Positions 1-8,183 of a DNA stretch of 55,719 bases are shown here, piece by piece. A model generated the notes under the pieces. That model was not told the DNA's origin, searched no databases, and saw only the letters and a program-made list of their open reading frames with translations. A program made the position numbers and the translations under genes. Position 1 is the first letter of the stretch. Every line of letters starts with the position of its first letter. Source of the DNA: Chitinophagaceae bacterium (GTDB lineage: Bacteria; Bacteroidota; Bacteroidia; Chitinophagales; Chitinophagaceae); assembly GCA_947380905.1 (NCBI GenBank), contig CANCSS010000013.1:1-55719 (forward strand), written 5' to 3'.

Positions 1-474
1 ATATAAAGGAGTGACACCAGGAGCAGAGGCAATAAAGTTATATAATGCAGGACTTACTATAATCGTCTTTTTTTCTTGTGGACTAAAAGAATAATTTATT
101 AAATTCAATTTTAATGTCATTGTAATATTTGTATTATTATAAATTTCAACTTCTGTTTCGGTTGATGAAGATGCTCCACTGGATGCTATAAAATCACCGC
201 TACTTTGCTTAATCTCTTTAACAATCTTAATAAAAGATTTATGTATATAGCCAGTCACATTTGTTTTAATATCAATAACATTGTAAAAGTCATCATCAGT
301 TTCTAATGTAATGATAAAAACTTGAGTATTGGGCTTGAGTGATGATATTATATCAAAGGCAGAACTAGGTCCCTCTCGAAAATTTACCTGTTTAGTAATC
401 ACCCCCAAATACGATTGCGCCTTTAGTGTAATAGAACATATCACAATAAAAAACAATGTGAAAATTGATTTCAT
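1..474 (-). CDS. Secreted SH3-domain protein, partial (C-terminus beyond the left edge)
   Basis: An open frame runs without a stop from an ATG at 474 down to base 1, giving 158 codons. The first 19 residues (MKSIFTLFFIVICSITLKA) look like a signal peptide with cleavage before Gln. Residues about 22-80 read like a bacterial SH3 domain: an N-F-R-E-G-P-S motif, then a hydrophobic strand pattern, ending in G-Y-I-H-K. A second part from about residue 110 has the pattern of a small beta domain that often follows SH3 in Bacteroidota proteins (Tyr-Asn-Asn-Thr start, Ala-Ser-Ala-Pro-Gly-Val near the end). Proteins of this kind are thought to bind cell-wall or surface ligands; the ligand here is unknown. 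A good promoter lies about 32 bases upstream. The frame is missing its end, so full length cannot be given. Confidence 0.8.
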   Translation of the reverse strand, partial: MKSIFTLFFIVICSITLKAQSYLGVITKQVNFREGPSSAFDIISSLKPNTQVFIITLETDDDFYNVIDIKTNVTGYIHKSFIKIVKEIKQSSGDFIASSGASSSTETEVEIYNNTNITMTLKLNLINYSFSPQEKKTIIVSPALYNFIASAPGVTPLY

Positions 475-505
475 TAATAATGTTTATGAATTATTTGGGG
501 GACAT

Positions 506-536
506 TAAAGCTACAAAAACTAGGTTAAATGTCAAA
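506..536 (-). promoter_or_regulatory. Bacteroidota-type promoter of the SH3 protein gene
   Basis: On the minus strand TTTG (533-536) is followed by exactly 19 bases and then TAGCTTTA (506-513). This matches the Bacteroidota sigma-ABfr consensus TTTG-N19-TAnnTTTG in 11 of 12 defined and free positions. The start codon at 474 is about 30 bases downstream, a sensible leader length. No start site has been mapped. Confidence 0.5.
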
Positions 537-748
537 TTCTAAAAATTCCAACCTCCAAACAGCTAATTACCCCATTTCTAGTAAATAAGCATAGGTCACT
601 CTGGTTCACCGTGTAGCAGAATCCGTAGCTACTACCCCCTATTTTAGTCAATTTAGGTATGTTTAGATAAGAACTGTAAAACCCTAAAACCGTTGTACTT
701 GAGGGTTTCATCAGTTTAAGATAAGTTAGGATTAAGTTGATTTTGGCC

Positions 749-759
749 GTCCGGTCCGC
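749..759 (+). repeat. 11-base direct repeat, left copy
   Basis: GTCCGGTCCGC occurs here and again at 8114-8124, both times just ahead of a plus-strand terminator. It is GC-rich in AT-rich surroundings. The two copies bracket the operon at 948-8106. Confidence 0.6.
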
Positions 760-769
760 GTAAAAACAA

Positions 770-798
770 TTAACCCCTTGATAATCAAGGGGTTTTTT
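770..798 (+). terminator. Intrinsic terminator without an obvious upstream gene
   Basis: Inverted repeat AACCCCTTG / CAAGGGGTT with a five-base loop, followed by a T run, oriented for plus-strand transcripts. The nearest plus-strand gene begins downstream at 948, so it does not end any gene seen here. Confidence 0.8.
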
Positions 799-947
799 TA
801 TGCCTGTAGCTGAAAGTGTAGCAAACGGGTTGTTTCTAGGCTATTTATGTAATTATATATAATCATCTTACCCACATTCATTCATGACACTCAATTTATC
901 AAAGATTTAGGGATAAATTGTAATGGAAATTCAAAACTGGAATTTCT

Positions 948-1709
948 ATGAGTTTTATCAAGATGTTTAAAAAGTTTTTATTTATTATCATTTTCATTGC
1001 ATCGCTCAGTCCATGGAGGGCAGTACATGCACAACTTTTAGCAAAAGATAGTCTACTCTACACCTCCGCTGTTAAAAATCTAGTAGCCACCTATCATAAA
1101 AATATTGGAGACCAAACAGGCAAATACAATGGCAGCCAAAATACAGGTTACACCGTATCATTTTACGAAGGACACCCGTATTTTTTTCTACAAGAACTAA
1201 GCAAGGGAAGTATTACTTATGATAATGTTGTGTTTGATAATGTTGAATTATTATATGACGAAGTAAAAGACTGGGTTATTTTACAAGACAGTACCCACCG
1301 TATTCAATTAGTGAGTCAAAGACTACAAGGCTTCACTGTTTTTAATCAGTCCTTTGTTAGATTAGAAAAAGATGCGGTTACCCCTATTGTATCCACGGGC
1401 TTTTATCAAGTATTGTATGATGGAGAAATTAAACTTTATAAAAAGGAAGTTAAAAAAATTACTGAGAAATTTACCAATACCCCCGAATTAAAAGTTTTAT
1501 TTGATAAGATTCACTACTACTATATCAAAAAAGGAAATCGTTATTACTCTATTGAAAAAAAGAAAGATTTCTTTAATATTTTAAATGACAAGGGTAAAGA
1601 TTTAAATGATTTTATAAGTAATGAGCGTTTAAATTTTAGAAAAGACAAAGACAATACCCTCATTAAGATTATTGCCTATTATGATCAAATAACCTCCGAC
1701 AGAAATTAA
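948..1709 (+). CDS. Secreted protein of unknown function, first gene of the TonB/DUF4249 operon
   Basis: A 253-residue protein with a clear signal peptide (basic start, hydrophobic core to about residue 25, Val-His-Ala before Gln29). The mature part has many aromatic residues, a G-H-P-Y-F segment near residue 65, a Tyr-Asp-Asn-Val-Val-Phe-Asp-Asn-Val strand and a Lys-rich C-terminal third. It resembles conserved Bacteroidota hypothetical proteins found near outer-membrane receptors, but I do not recognise a named domain. A second ATG at 963 is possible; the first gives the longer basic start. The stop is 7 bases before the start of the TonB receptor, so co-transcription is very likely. It may be a periplasmic or surface accessory of that receptor; this is inference from position only. 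Confidence 0.75.
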   Translation: MSFIKMFKKFLFIIIFIASLSPWRAVHAQLLAKDSLLYTSAVKNLVATYHKNIGDQTGKYNGSQNTGYTVSFYEGHPYFFLQELSKGSITYDNVVFDNVELLYDEVKDWVILQDSTHRIQLVSQRLQGFTVFNQSFVRLEKDAVTPIVSTGFYQVLYDGEIKLYKKEVKKITEKFTNTPELKVLFDKIHYYYIKKGNRYYSIEKKKDFFNILNDKGKDLNDFISNERLNFRKDKDNTLIKIIAYYDQITSDRN

Positions 1710-1716
1710 AAACAGA

Positions 1717-4491
1717 TTGACAAAGTTTTCTAAATATATTATTGTAATTATGGTCTTGTTTAGGTTCAGCTCAAGCTTTGCGCAATCCGATACCAGCAGT
1801 AAAATAAACCTTAACCTAAATAAAGTAGGACTGAGTAGCTTAATAATAAATATCGAATCTCAAACTTATTTTCATTTTTACTACGACAGTGTAGCTCTTG
1901 GTAATGTGGAAATTAATTATTCAACCGCTCCCAAAAAAATTACTACCGCTCTAGCAGAAATATTTACTCCCATAGGTATTCAATTTTATTTCGACAACCA
2001 AAATAATATTTTTTTAACAAAGTCTAAACTGCTAAGCCTCCAAATTAGTGATAACTTTTTTACAGGGAAAAAGCAAAAAACTGGCAATACAATAAAAGAT
2101 CATCCATTTGATACAGAGGAAATAGGTCCGATTCAAGAAGCGTTAGTAGATAAAAAAATATATGAAATTGGGGACAAAGAATTGAGTGGCACAAAAAATA
2201 TTATTACACTTGCAGGTTTTATAAAAGACAATAAAACAGGTGAGCCTGTAGGAGGCGCTTCTGTATATATTGACAAACCTCGAATTGGAGTTACTTCCGA
2301 CCAATATGGGTTTTACACTATTTCTCTTCCCAAGGGGCGTCATATACTCAATATTCAAAGCATTGGCATGCGCGATGTAAAAAGACAAATTGTTTTATAT
2401 AGCGATGGTAATATGGATATGGACTTACAAGGCAGTATCATGTCACTTAAAAGAGTGGTTATCTCATCTCAAAAAATGAGTAATGTGAGAGGGACTCAAA
2501 TGGGTGTTCAAAAATTAGATATTAAAACAGTGAAGCAAGTACCCGTTGTTTTTGGAGAAGCCGATATATTAAGAGTAGTCACTACCCTTCCTGGTGTGAA
2601 AACAGTGGGTGAAGCAAGTACTGGTTTAAATGTAAGAGGTGGTTCGTCCGACCAAAATTTAATTTTATTCAACGACGCCACTATTTATAATCCTGCGCAT
2701 TTCTTCGGTATGTTCTCGGCATTCAACCCTGAATTAATAAATAGTATTGAATTATATAAAGCAAGTATACCTGCTAATTACGGCGGAAGACTTTCTTCTG
2801 TATTAGATATTACTAGCAGAGAAGGCAATAAAAAAGAATTTACAGGATCGGCAGGTATTGGTTTATTAACCAGTAGAGTGAATGTAGAAGGCCCCTTAGT
2901 AAAAGATAAATCTTCCTTTATATTAGGTGGTAGAACTACTTATTCGAATTGGTTATTTAATTATTTACCTGATGAATATAAAAATGGTCTTGCCAATTTT
3001 TATGACCTAAACCTTATTGTAAATCATCAAATAGATAAAAATAACACGCTTTATTTCACCGGCTATATAAGTAATGACCATTTTAGTTTAAATAGCGATA
3101 CAGCTTATGGTTATGGCAATAAAAACCTATCCGTTAAATGGAAGCATATTTATACTACTAAATTAAATAGCTTAATTACAGTAGGCAATGATAATTACAA
3201 TTACTCTATCAATAGCCAGAAACTTCCACTGAGTGCTTATCAATTAGGTTTTAGTATTAATCAATCTTATTTCAAAGCCCATTTTAATTATAATATTAAT
3301 AGCAAGCACAGTGTTGACTATGGCGTTAACTCAATTTACTATTCTTTAAACCCAGGCAACCATACTCCACTCGGTGAAAAATCTTTGATCAAACCCGATA
3401 TTATTCCACCTGAACAAGCTTTAGAAAGTGCTTTATACGCCAGTGAACATTACACTATTACTAGTGCACTTAAATTAGATGCAGGTATACGTTTCTCTTT
3501 ATTCAATGTATTAGGTGCTCAGTCCATTAACGAGTATCTTGCAGGTATTCCAAGAACTGAAGAAAATATTTTGAGATCGGTTAATTATGCAAGCGGAACA
3601 GTTATTAAAACCTATGGAGGCCCAGAGTATAGATTGGCTATTCGCTATGTAATTGATGAAACTTTTTCTTTAAAAGCATCTTATAATACACAACGCCAAT
3701 ACATTCACTCTTTATCCAATACTACAGCAATGGCCCCTACCGATATTTGGAAATTAAGTGACCCGAATATTAAACCGCAAATAGGAGATCAAATTTCTTT
3801 TGGCTTATACAAGAATTTAAAATCGAATACCATTGAAACTTCATTAGAAATATATTATAAGAATATTGAGAATTATTTAGACTATAAGAGTGGTGCTAAA
3901 TTGGTCATGAACCATCATATAGAAACAGATGTCATTGGCACAAAAGGAAAAGCTTACGGCGTAGAATTTTTAGTGAAAAAACTTTCAGGCAAATTAAACG
4001 GATGGATTAGTTATACTTGGTCTCGTATTTTACTTCGCATGAACGACCCAAATGCAGGTGAAATAATTAATAAAGGTGAATTCTATCCAGGTAGCTATGA
4101 TAAGCCTAATGATGTAACAGTAATTGCCAATTACCGATTTAGTCACCGCTTTAGTGTTTCCATGAATGGTAATTATAGCACAGGCCGCCCTATTACCTTG
4201 CCAATTGGATTATTTAGCTATGGTGGCTCCATGCGAACTTTATATGCAGACAGAAATGCTTACCGTATACCCGATTATTTCAGAACCGATTTCTCTATGA
4301 ATATTGAAGGAAATCATAAAGTAAATCAGTTATTTCATAATTCATGGTCCATTGGTGTGTATAATTTAACTGGTCGTAAAAATCCATATTCTATTTATTA
4401 TGTTTCTGAAAATGGAATGGTAAATGGCTATAAACTTTCCATCTTTGGCAATGCCATACCATATATTAATTTAAATATTAAGTTTAAATAA
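1717..4491 (+). CDS. TonB-dependent outer-membrane receptor with STN domain
   Basis: A 924-residue outer-membrane receptor. After a signal peptide (about residues 1-22, ending Ser-Phe-Ala before Gln) comes an STN domain (about 30-105), a carboxypeptidase-regulatory-like beta-sandwich (about 164-240, with G-F-I-K-D-N-K-T-G-E-P-V), a TonB plug (about 270-380, with L-N-V-R-G-G-S-S-D-Q-N) and a beta-barrel to the C-terminal Phe-Lys. STN domains usually signal to a FecR-type anti-sigma factor, but none is seen in the window. The start is TTG at 1717; the next in-frame ATG (1750) would strip the basic start and part of the hydrophobic core, so TTG is preferred. There is no SusD partner; instead a DUF4249 lipoprotein follows 6 bases downstream. 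Substrate unknown. Confidence 0.9.
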   Translation: MTKFSKYIIVIMVLFRFSSSFAQSDTSSKINLNLNKVGLSSLIINIESQTYFHFYYDSVALGNVEINYSTAPKKITTALAEIFTPIGIQFYFDNQNNIFLTKSKLLSLQISDNFFTGKKQKTGNTIKDHPFDTEEIGPIQEALVDKKIYEIGDKELSGTKNIITLAGFIKDNKTGEPVGGASVYIDKPRIGVTSDQYGFYTISLPKGRHILNIQSIGMRDVKRQIVLYSDGNMDMDLQGSIMSLKRVVISSQKMSNVRGTQMGVQKLDIKTVKQVPVVFGEADILRVVTTLPGVKTVGEASTGLNVRGGSSDQNLILFNDATIYNPAHFFGMFSAFNPELINSIELYKASIPANYGGRLSSVLDITSREGNKKEFTGSAGIGLLTSRVNVEGPLVKDKSSFILGGRTTYSNWLFNYLPDEYKNGLANFYDLNLIVNHQIDKNNTLYFTGYISNDHFSLNSDTAYGYGNKNLSVKWKHIYTTKLNSLITVGNDNYNYSINSQKLPLSAYQLGFSINQSYFKAHFNYNINSKHSVDYGVNSIYYSLNPGNHTPLGEKSLIKPDIIPPEQALESALYASEHYTITSALKLDAGIRFSLFNVLGAQSINEYLAGIPRTEENILRSVNYASGTVIKTYGGPEYRLAIRYVIDETFSLKASYNTQRQYIHSLSNTTAMAPTDIWKLSDPNIKPQIGDQISFGLYKNLKSNTIETSLEIYYKNIENYLDYKSGAKLVMNHHIETDVIGTKGKAYGVEFLVKKLSGKLNGWISYTWSRILLRMNDPNAGEIINKGEFYPGSYDKPNDVTVIANYRFSHRFSVSMNGNYSTGRPITLPIGLFSYGGSMRTLYADRNAYRIPDYFRTDFSMNIEGNHKVNQLFHNSWSIGVYNLTGRKNPYSIYYVSENGMVNGYKLSIFGNAIPYINLNIKFK

Positions 4492-4497
4492 GCCCTT

Positions 4498-5670
4498 ATG
4501 AAAAAGAGAATTATTTATAGCTTATTCATTTTCACCCTTTGGGGATGCAAGGAAAAATATATTTCCCCTGTGATTTCTACAAGCACAGGGTATTTAGTGG
4601 TTGAAGGTATTATTAATAGCGGTGTGGGTGAAACTAATATAATACTTAGCAGAACAGTAGCCTTGTCTTCCAATACCATTAATTACGAAGGCGGTGCTAA
4701 AATAAATGTAGAAGGAGATGACAATAGTCTTTATCCATTAAGTGAAATTTATAAAGGACATTATTCTGCAGCCAAATTAAATTTAAATACCACAAAAAAA
4801 TACAGAATTAATATTGCTACTTTAGATGGTAAAAAATATTTATCAGATTTTGATGCAGTGAAAAGCAACCCTACTATTGATAGTATTAATTATAAAAATG
4901 AATCACAGGGATTACAATTTTATATAGACACCCACGACCCTGCGAATAATACCAAGTACTACCAATGGGATTATACTGAAACCTGGGAGTTTCATTCAAC
5001 TTATTTGACACTATTGAAATATAAAATAGTGAACAGTCCCACGAAAGGACAACAATACAGTGTAGTATTTTCCGATTCTACTAGGTTTAGTTATGATATG
5101 GGTCAATATATTTGTTGGAAAACAGAAAATTCAAGTTCAATACTTACCGGTACTACGGCCAATATGAGTAGTGATATTATTCACCAACCTATTATTTCCA
5201 TTCCACCTGCTTCTTGGAAACTAGGTGTATTGTATAGTATAAATGTTAGACAATATAGTTTAAGCAAGGGCCGCTATGAATTTTTACAAAGAATGAAAAA
5301 AAATACAGAAGGTACAGGTTCTATTTTTGATGCGCAACCTTCTGAACTTACGGGTAATATTCATTGCACTACTAATAACGACCAAGTCATAGGCTATATA
5401 GATGTTTGCCCTGTACAAGAAAAAAGAATATTTATAGCCCCTTATCAAGTGCCTGATTGGGCCTATTGGTTATACAAACCTAATTGTACTGAAATTGAAG
5501 TTGCTAATAATAGTGATAGTATTCAATTTAAATCTTTAAACTTACTACCTACTAACTATAAAGATATCAATCCAATGAGTGGCACAATTATTAGTTTTTA
5601 TGCAGCACCTCCTGAATGTGTCGACTGCAGATTACGCGGCACTAATATTAAACCCTCTTTTTGGAAATAA
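4498..5670 (+). CDS. DUF4249 family lipoprotein
   Basis: A 390-residue predicted lipoprotein: Lys-Lys-Arg start, short hydrophobic core and a lipobox-like Thr-Leu-Trp-Gly before Cys17. The mature part has the DUF4249 pattern: an early V-V-E-G-I-I-N-S-G strand, a beta-rich first half, a central Tyr/Trp-rich segment and the typical end P-P-E-C-V-D-C-R-L-R-G. Its family is confined mainly to Bacteroidota and has no proven function; members sit next to TonB receptors, as here (6 bases after the receptor and 12 bases before the macroglobulin-like gene). It is probably anchored in the outer membrane and acts with the receptor, in the position SusD proteins take elsewhere. That role is inference. 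Confidence 0.85.
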   Translation: MKKRIIYSLFIFTLWGCKEKYISPVISTSTGYLVVEGIINSGVGETNIILSRTVALSSNTINYEGGAKINVEGDDNSLYPLSEIYKGHYSAAKLNLNTTKKYRINIATLDGKKYLSDFDAVKSNPTIDSINYKNESQGLQFYIDTHDPANNTKYYQWDYTETWEFHSTYLTLLKYKIVNSPTKGQQYSVVFSDSTRFSYDMGQYICWKTENSSSILTGTTANMSSDIIHQPIISIPPASWKLGVLYSINVRQYSLSKGRYEFLQRMKKNTEGTGSIFDAQPSELTGNIHCTTNNDQVIGYIDVCPVQEKRIFIAPYQVPDWAYWLYKPNCTEIEVANNSDSIQFKSLNLLPTNYKDINPMSGTIISFYAAPPECVDCRLRGTNIKPSFWK

Positions 5671-5682
5671 ACCAACTACACT

Positions 5683-8106
5683 ATGAAGCAGTATATATAT
5701 AATAGCTTGGTTGGTTTAGTATCAGCATCTTTATTGCTGATTAGCTTGCAAGTAGCAGGGCAAAATAAAGAGCTTATCACCTTACAAAATTCTGTTGAGA
5801 ATTTTACCCAAAATAATTTACAAGAAAAGCTTTACGTACATACCGACAAAAATTTCTATCTAGCGAATGAAATTTGTTGGTTTAAGATATATAATGTTGA
5901 CGCTATTTTAAATAGGCCTTTAAACATAAGTAAGGTTGCTTATCTAGAATTAATAGACAATAATAATAAAGCTGTTTGGCAAGATAAAATTGTATTAGAT
6001 GAAGCTACCGGTAGTGGTTCTATACTTATACCTAGCGCACTTGTCACTGGTAATTATACACTAAGGACTTATACCAATTGGATGAAAAATTTCAATGAAG
6101 GTTTTTTCTTCGAAAAGAGAATTTCTATCCTGAACCCCTCTTTAACCCAAGAAAATAATTATACCCCTAATAAAGAAAATTACTCCGTTCAAGTTTTTCC
6201 AGAAGGGGGTAATTTAGTGGTGGGTCAAGCAACTAGAGTAGCTTTTAAAATTACCAATCAAATGGGAAAAGGTGTTCTAGGAAAAGGATATTTATTAAAT
6301 GAAAAAGGTGATACCATTACCCAATGCAGCACTTCTTCATTAGGCATAGGTAATATGGGAATGGGTAGTTTTAATTTTATACCTCAGGCAAATCATAGTT
6401 ATAGCTTATCACTCATAACAGATGGCGATAAAATTATTAGTCAAAAATTACCTAATACTTTTGATAAAGGCTATACCCTTAGCCTTGGAAATAGTGCTAT
6501 TAGTTTTTCTGAAAAAATGAATATTAAGATTACTGGTATACAACTTGAAAATACAAATGTTTATTTATTAGTACATTCAAGAGGCATTGTTTCTCATACT
6601 ATTGCAGGTCAAATTATCAATGGCAGCTGCTCCATAGAAATAGATAAAAATAAATTAAACGAAGGCATTAATATTATTACTTTATTTAATCAAGCACAAG
6701 AGCCTGTTTGCGAAAGATTATATTTTAATTATCCAAAAAATATTCTTGAAGCAAGTCTTGATTTAGAAAGTCCTCTGCTAGAAAAAAGAAGAAAAGTAAA
6801 TCTTCAAATTGCTACCAAGCAAACTAATAATGGTTTTGCTGCAGCGAATTTATCAATGGCCATTTATAAGATTGATTCTATTCAAACTCTTGATGAAAAT
6901 AATATTCAAAATTATATTTGGCTAAGCTCTGACTTAGTAGGCCGTATTGAAAATCCTGCCTCCTATTTTCAAAATAATGATAGCAATACCTTGCTTGCCA
7001 TGGATGAATTGATGCTTGTGAATGGATGGCGCCGATTTAAATGGGAAACTGTTTTAGCAGGTACTCGTCCAAGTTTTAAATACCTACCAGAACTAGCTGG
7101 CAGTATTATTACTGGCAAAATGGTACAAAAAGGAACAACCAGTCCAGTTAAAGATATTACAGGCTTTATTTCCATGCCTAGCAAGAATACTTTATTTAAA
7201 GCAGGCATTAGCGATGAGAATGGTAATATTAAATTTGAATTTCCTCATTTATACAATGATGGTCAAGTTATTCTAGAAGCCGATAGTAGCGAATACAAAG
7301 CACATAAAATTGAAATAGACAACCCTTTTTACTTAAGTAAAATTAATAGTCAAATTATTGAGCCTCTACTGCTACCAAAATTGAATAAAGAAATGGTGCT
7401 ACAATTAAATAGCAATATTGAAATTCAAAATCATTTTAAGGCAGATAATCAAAATAATTTTTTATCCCCTAAAATTGACAGCAATGCTTTTTATTATAAA
7501 CCAGACTACACTTACTACCTAGACTTATATGCGCGTTTTACAACCATGGAAGAAGTCATTAGAGAGTATGTAACACCTCTAAAATTAATTAAAAATGAGG
7601 GCAGGTTTCAATTAGCTGTTTATGACGATCAGAATAAACATTTCTTTGATAAAGCACCACTTGTTTTACTAGATGGTATGCCCATTTTAAATATGGATAA
7701 GTTTATTGAATATGATCCTTTAAAAATTAGAAAATTAGAAGTGGTAAGTAGAACTTATTTTTCTGGCAATATGGCCTTTAATGGTATTGCTAATTTTATC
7801 ACTTACAACGGCAAAATGGAAGGCTATGAATTAGACCCAAGAGCTACCCTAATTGATTATAAAGGCCTGCAAATGCAAAGAGAGTTTATAGCGCCCATAT
7901 ATGAAAACCAAAATCAGATAAATAGCCGCAGCCCCGATTTTAGACATCTATTAAACTGGTCACCCAATATAAATACTACTAGTAAGGGTAAAATAAATAC
8001 TGCCTTTTATACTTCTGATGTCCCAGGGAAATATGCCATTGTAGTGCAAGGTATTTCCAAGCAGGGTCAGCCCATCTACAAAGAGGTTACATTTATTGTA
8101 AAATAA
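5683..8106 (+). CDS. Macroglobulin-like (MG2) surface protein with a plug-like C-terminal domain
   Basis: An 807-residue exported protein (signal peptide to about residue 26, ending Val-Ala-Gly before Gln). Residues about 48-150 read as an MG2-type macroglobulin domain: L-Y-V-H-T-D-K-N-F-Y, later G-N-Y-T-L-R-T-Y-T-N-W-M. More beta-sandwich domains follow, including a carboxypeptidase-regulatory-like part around 470-545. Residues about 655-705 look like a TonB plug without a barrel (P-L-V-L-L-D-G-M-P-I, then K-L-E-V-V-S-R and F-N-G-I-A-N-F-I-T-Y). There is no thioester motif that I can see. It is the last gene of the operon and is followed by a terminator. Likely a periplasmic or surface partner of the receptor; function unproven. 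Confidence 0.8.
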   Translation: MKQYIYNSLVGLVSASLLLISLQVAGQNKELITLQNSVENFTQNNLQEKLYVHTDKNFYLANEICWFKIYNVDAILNRPLNISKVAYLELIDNNNKAVWQDKIVLDEATGSGSILIPSALVTGNYTLRTYTNWMKNFNEGFFFEKRISILNPSLTQENNYTPNKENYSVQVFPEGGNLVVGQATRVAFKITNQMGKGVLGKGYLLNEKGDTITQCSTSSLGIGNMGMGSFNFIPQANHSYSLSLITDGDKIISQKLPNTFDKGYTLSLGNSAISFSEKMNIKITGIQLENTNVYLLVHSRGIVSHTIAGQIINGSCSIEIDKNKLNEGINIITLFNQAQEPVCERLYFNYPKNILEASLDLESPLLEKRRKVNLQIATKQTNNGFAAANLSMAIYKIDSIQTLDENNIQNYIWLSSDLVGRIENPASYFQNNDSNTLLAMDELMLVNGWRRFKWETVLAGTRPSFKYLPELAGSIITGKMVQKGTTSPVKDITGFISMPSKNTLFKAGISDENGNIKFEFPHLYNDGQVILEADSSEYKAHKIEIDNPFYLSKINSQIIEPLLLPKLNKEMVLQLNSNIEIQNHFKADNQNNFLSPKIDSNAFYYKPDYTYYLDLYARFTTMEEVIREYVTPLKLIKNEGRFQLAVYDDQNKHFFDKAPLVLLDGMPILNMDKFIEYDPLKIRKLEVVSRTYFSGNMAFNGIANFITYNGKMEGYELDPRATLIDYKGLQMQREFIAPIYENQNQINSRSPDFRHLLNWSPNINTTSKGKINTAFYTSDVPGKYAIVVQGISKQGQPIYKEVTFIVK

Positions 8107-8113
8107 GGCTCAG

Positions 8114-8124
8114 TGTCCGGTCCG
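8114..8124 (+). repeat. 11-base direct repeat, right copy
   Basis: GTCCGGTCCGC, identical to 749-759. It begins eight bases after the stop codon of the last operon gene and directly precedes the terminator. Confidence 0.6.
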
Positions 8125-8163
8125 CAAAAGCCCTTCACTTTTAATGAGTTAAGGGCTTTTTTA
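8125..8163. terminator. Intrinsic terminator between convergent genes
   Basis: Inverted repeat AAAAGCCCTT / AAGGGCTTTT with a 15-base spacer and T run on the plus strand. The A run on the left makes it usable on the minus strand as well. It ends the rightward operon and may serve the leftward gene that stops at 8184. Confidence 0.8.
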
Positions 8164-8183
8164 TTGAAAATTGCTACAAACGC

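Larger units (their letters stand above)
475..947. other. 473-base gene-free region
   Basis: The left part holds the promoter of the leftward SH3 gene. The middle holds a two-part inverted repeat (672-676 with 712-716 and 679-685 with 702-708, loop about 16 bases). The right part holds GTCCGGTCCGC (749-759) and a strong plus-strand terminator (770-798). No plus-strand gene ends before that terminator, so it may end a small RNA or be the relic of a lost gene. A 20-codon frame at 799-861 is not convincing. No clear promoter for the rightward operon was found. Confidence 0.6.

Noticed and set aside
749..797. tRNA gene candidate around the GTCCGGTCCGC motif
   Set aside because: No cloverleaf could be built; only an isolated sequence that resembles part of a 3' tRNA end.
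799..861. 20-codon frame just after the orphan terminator
   Set aside because: Too short, no promoter, directly after a terminator, no support.
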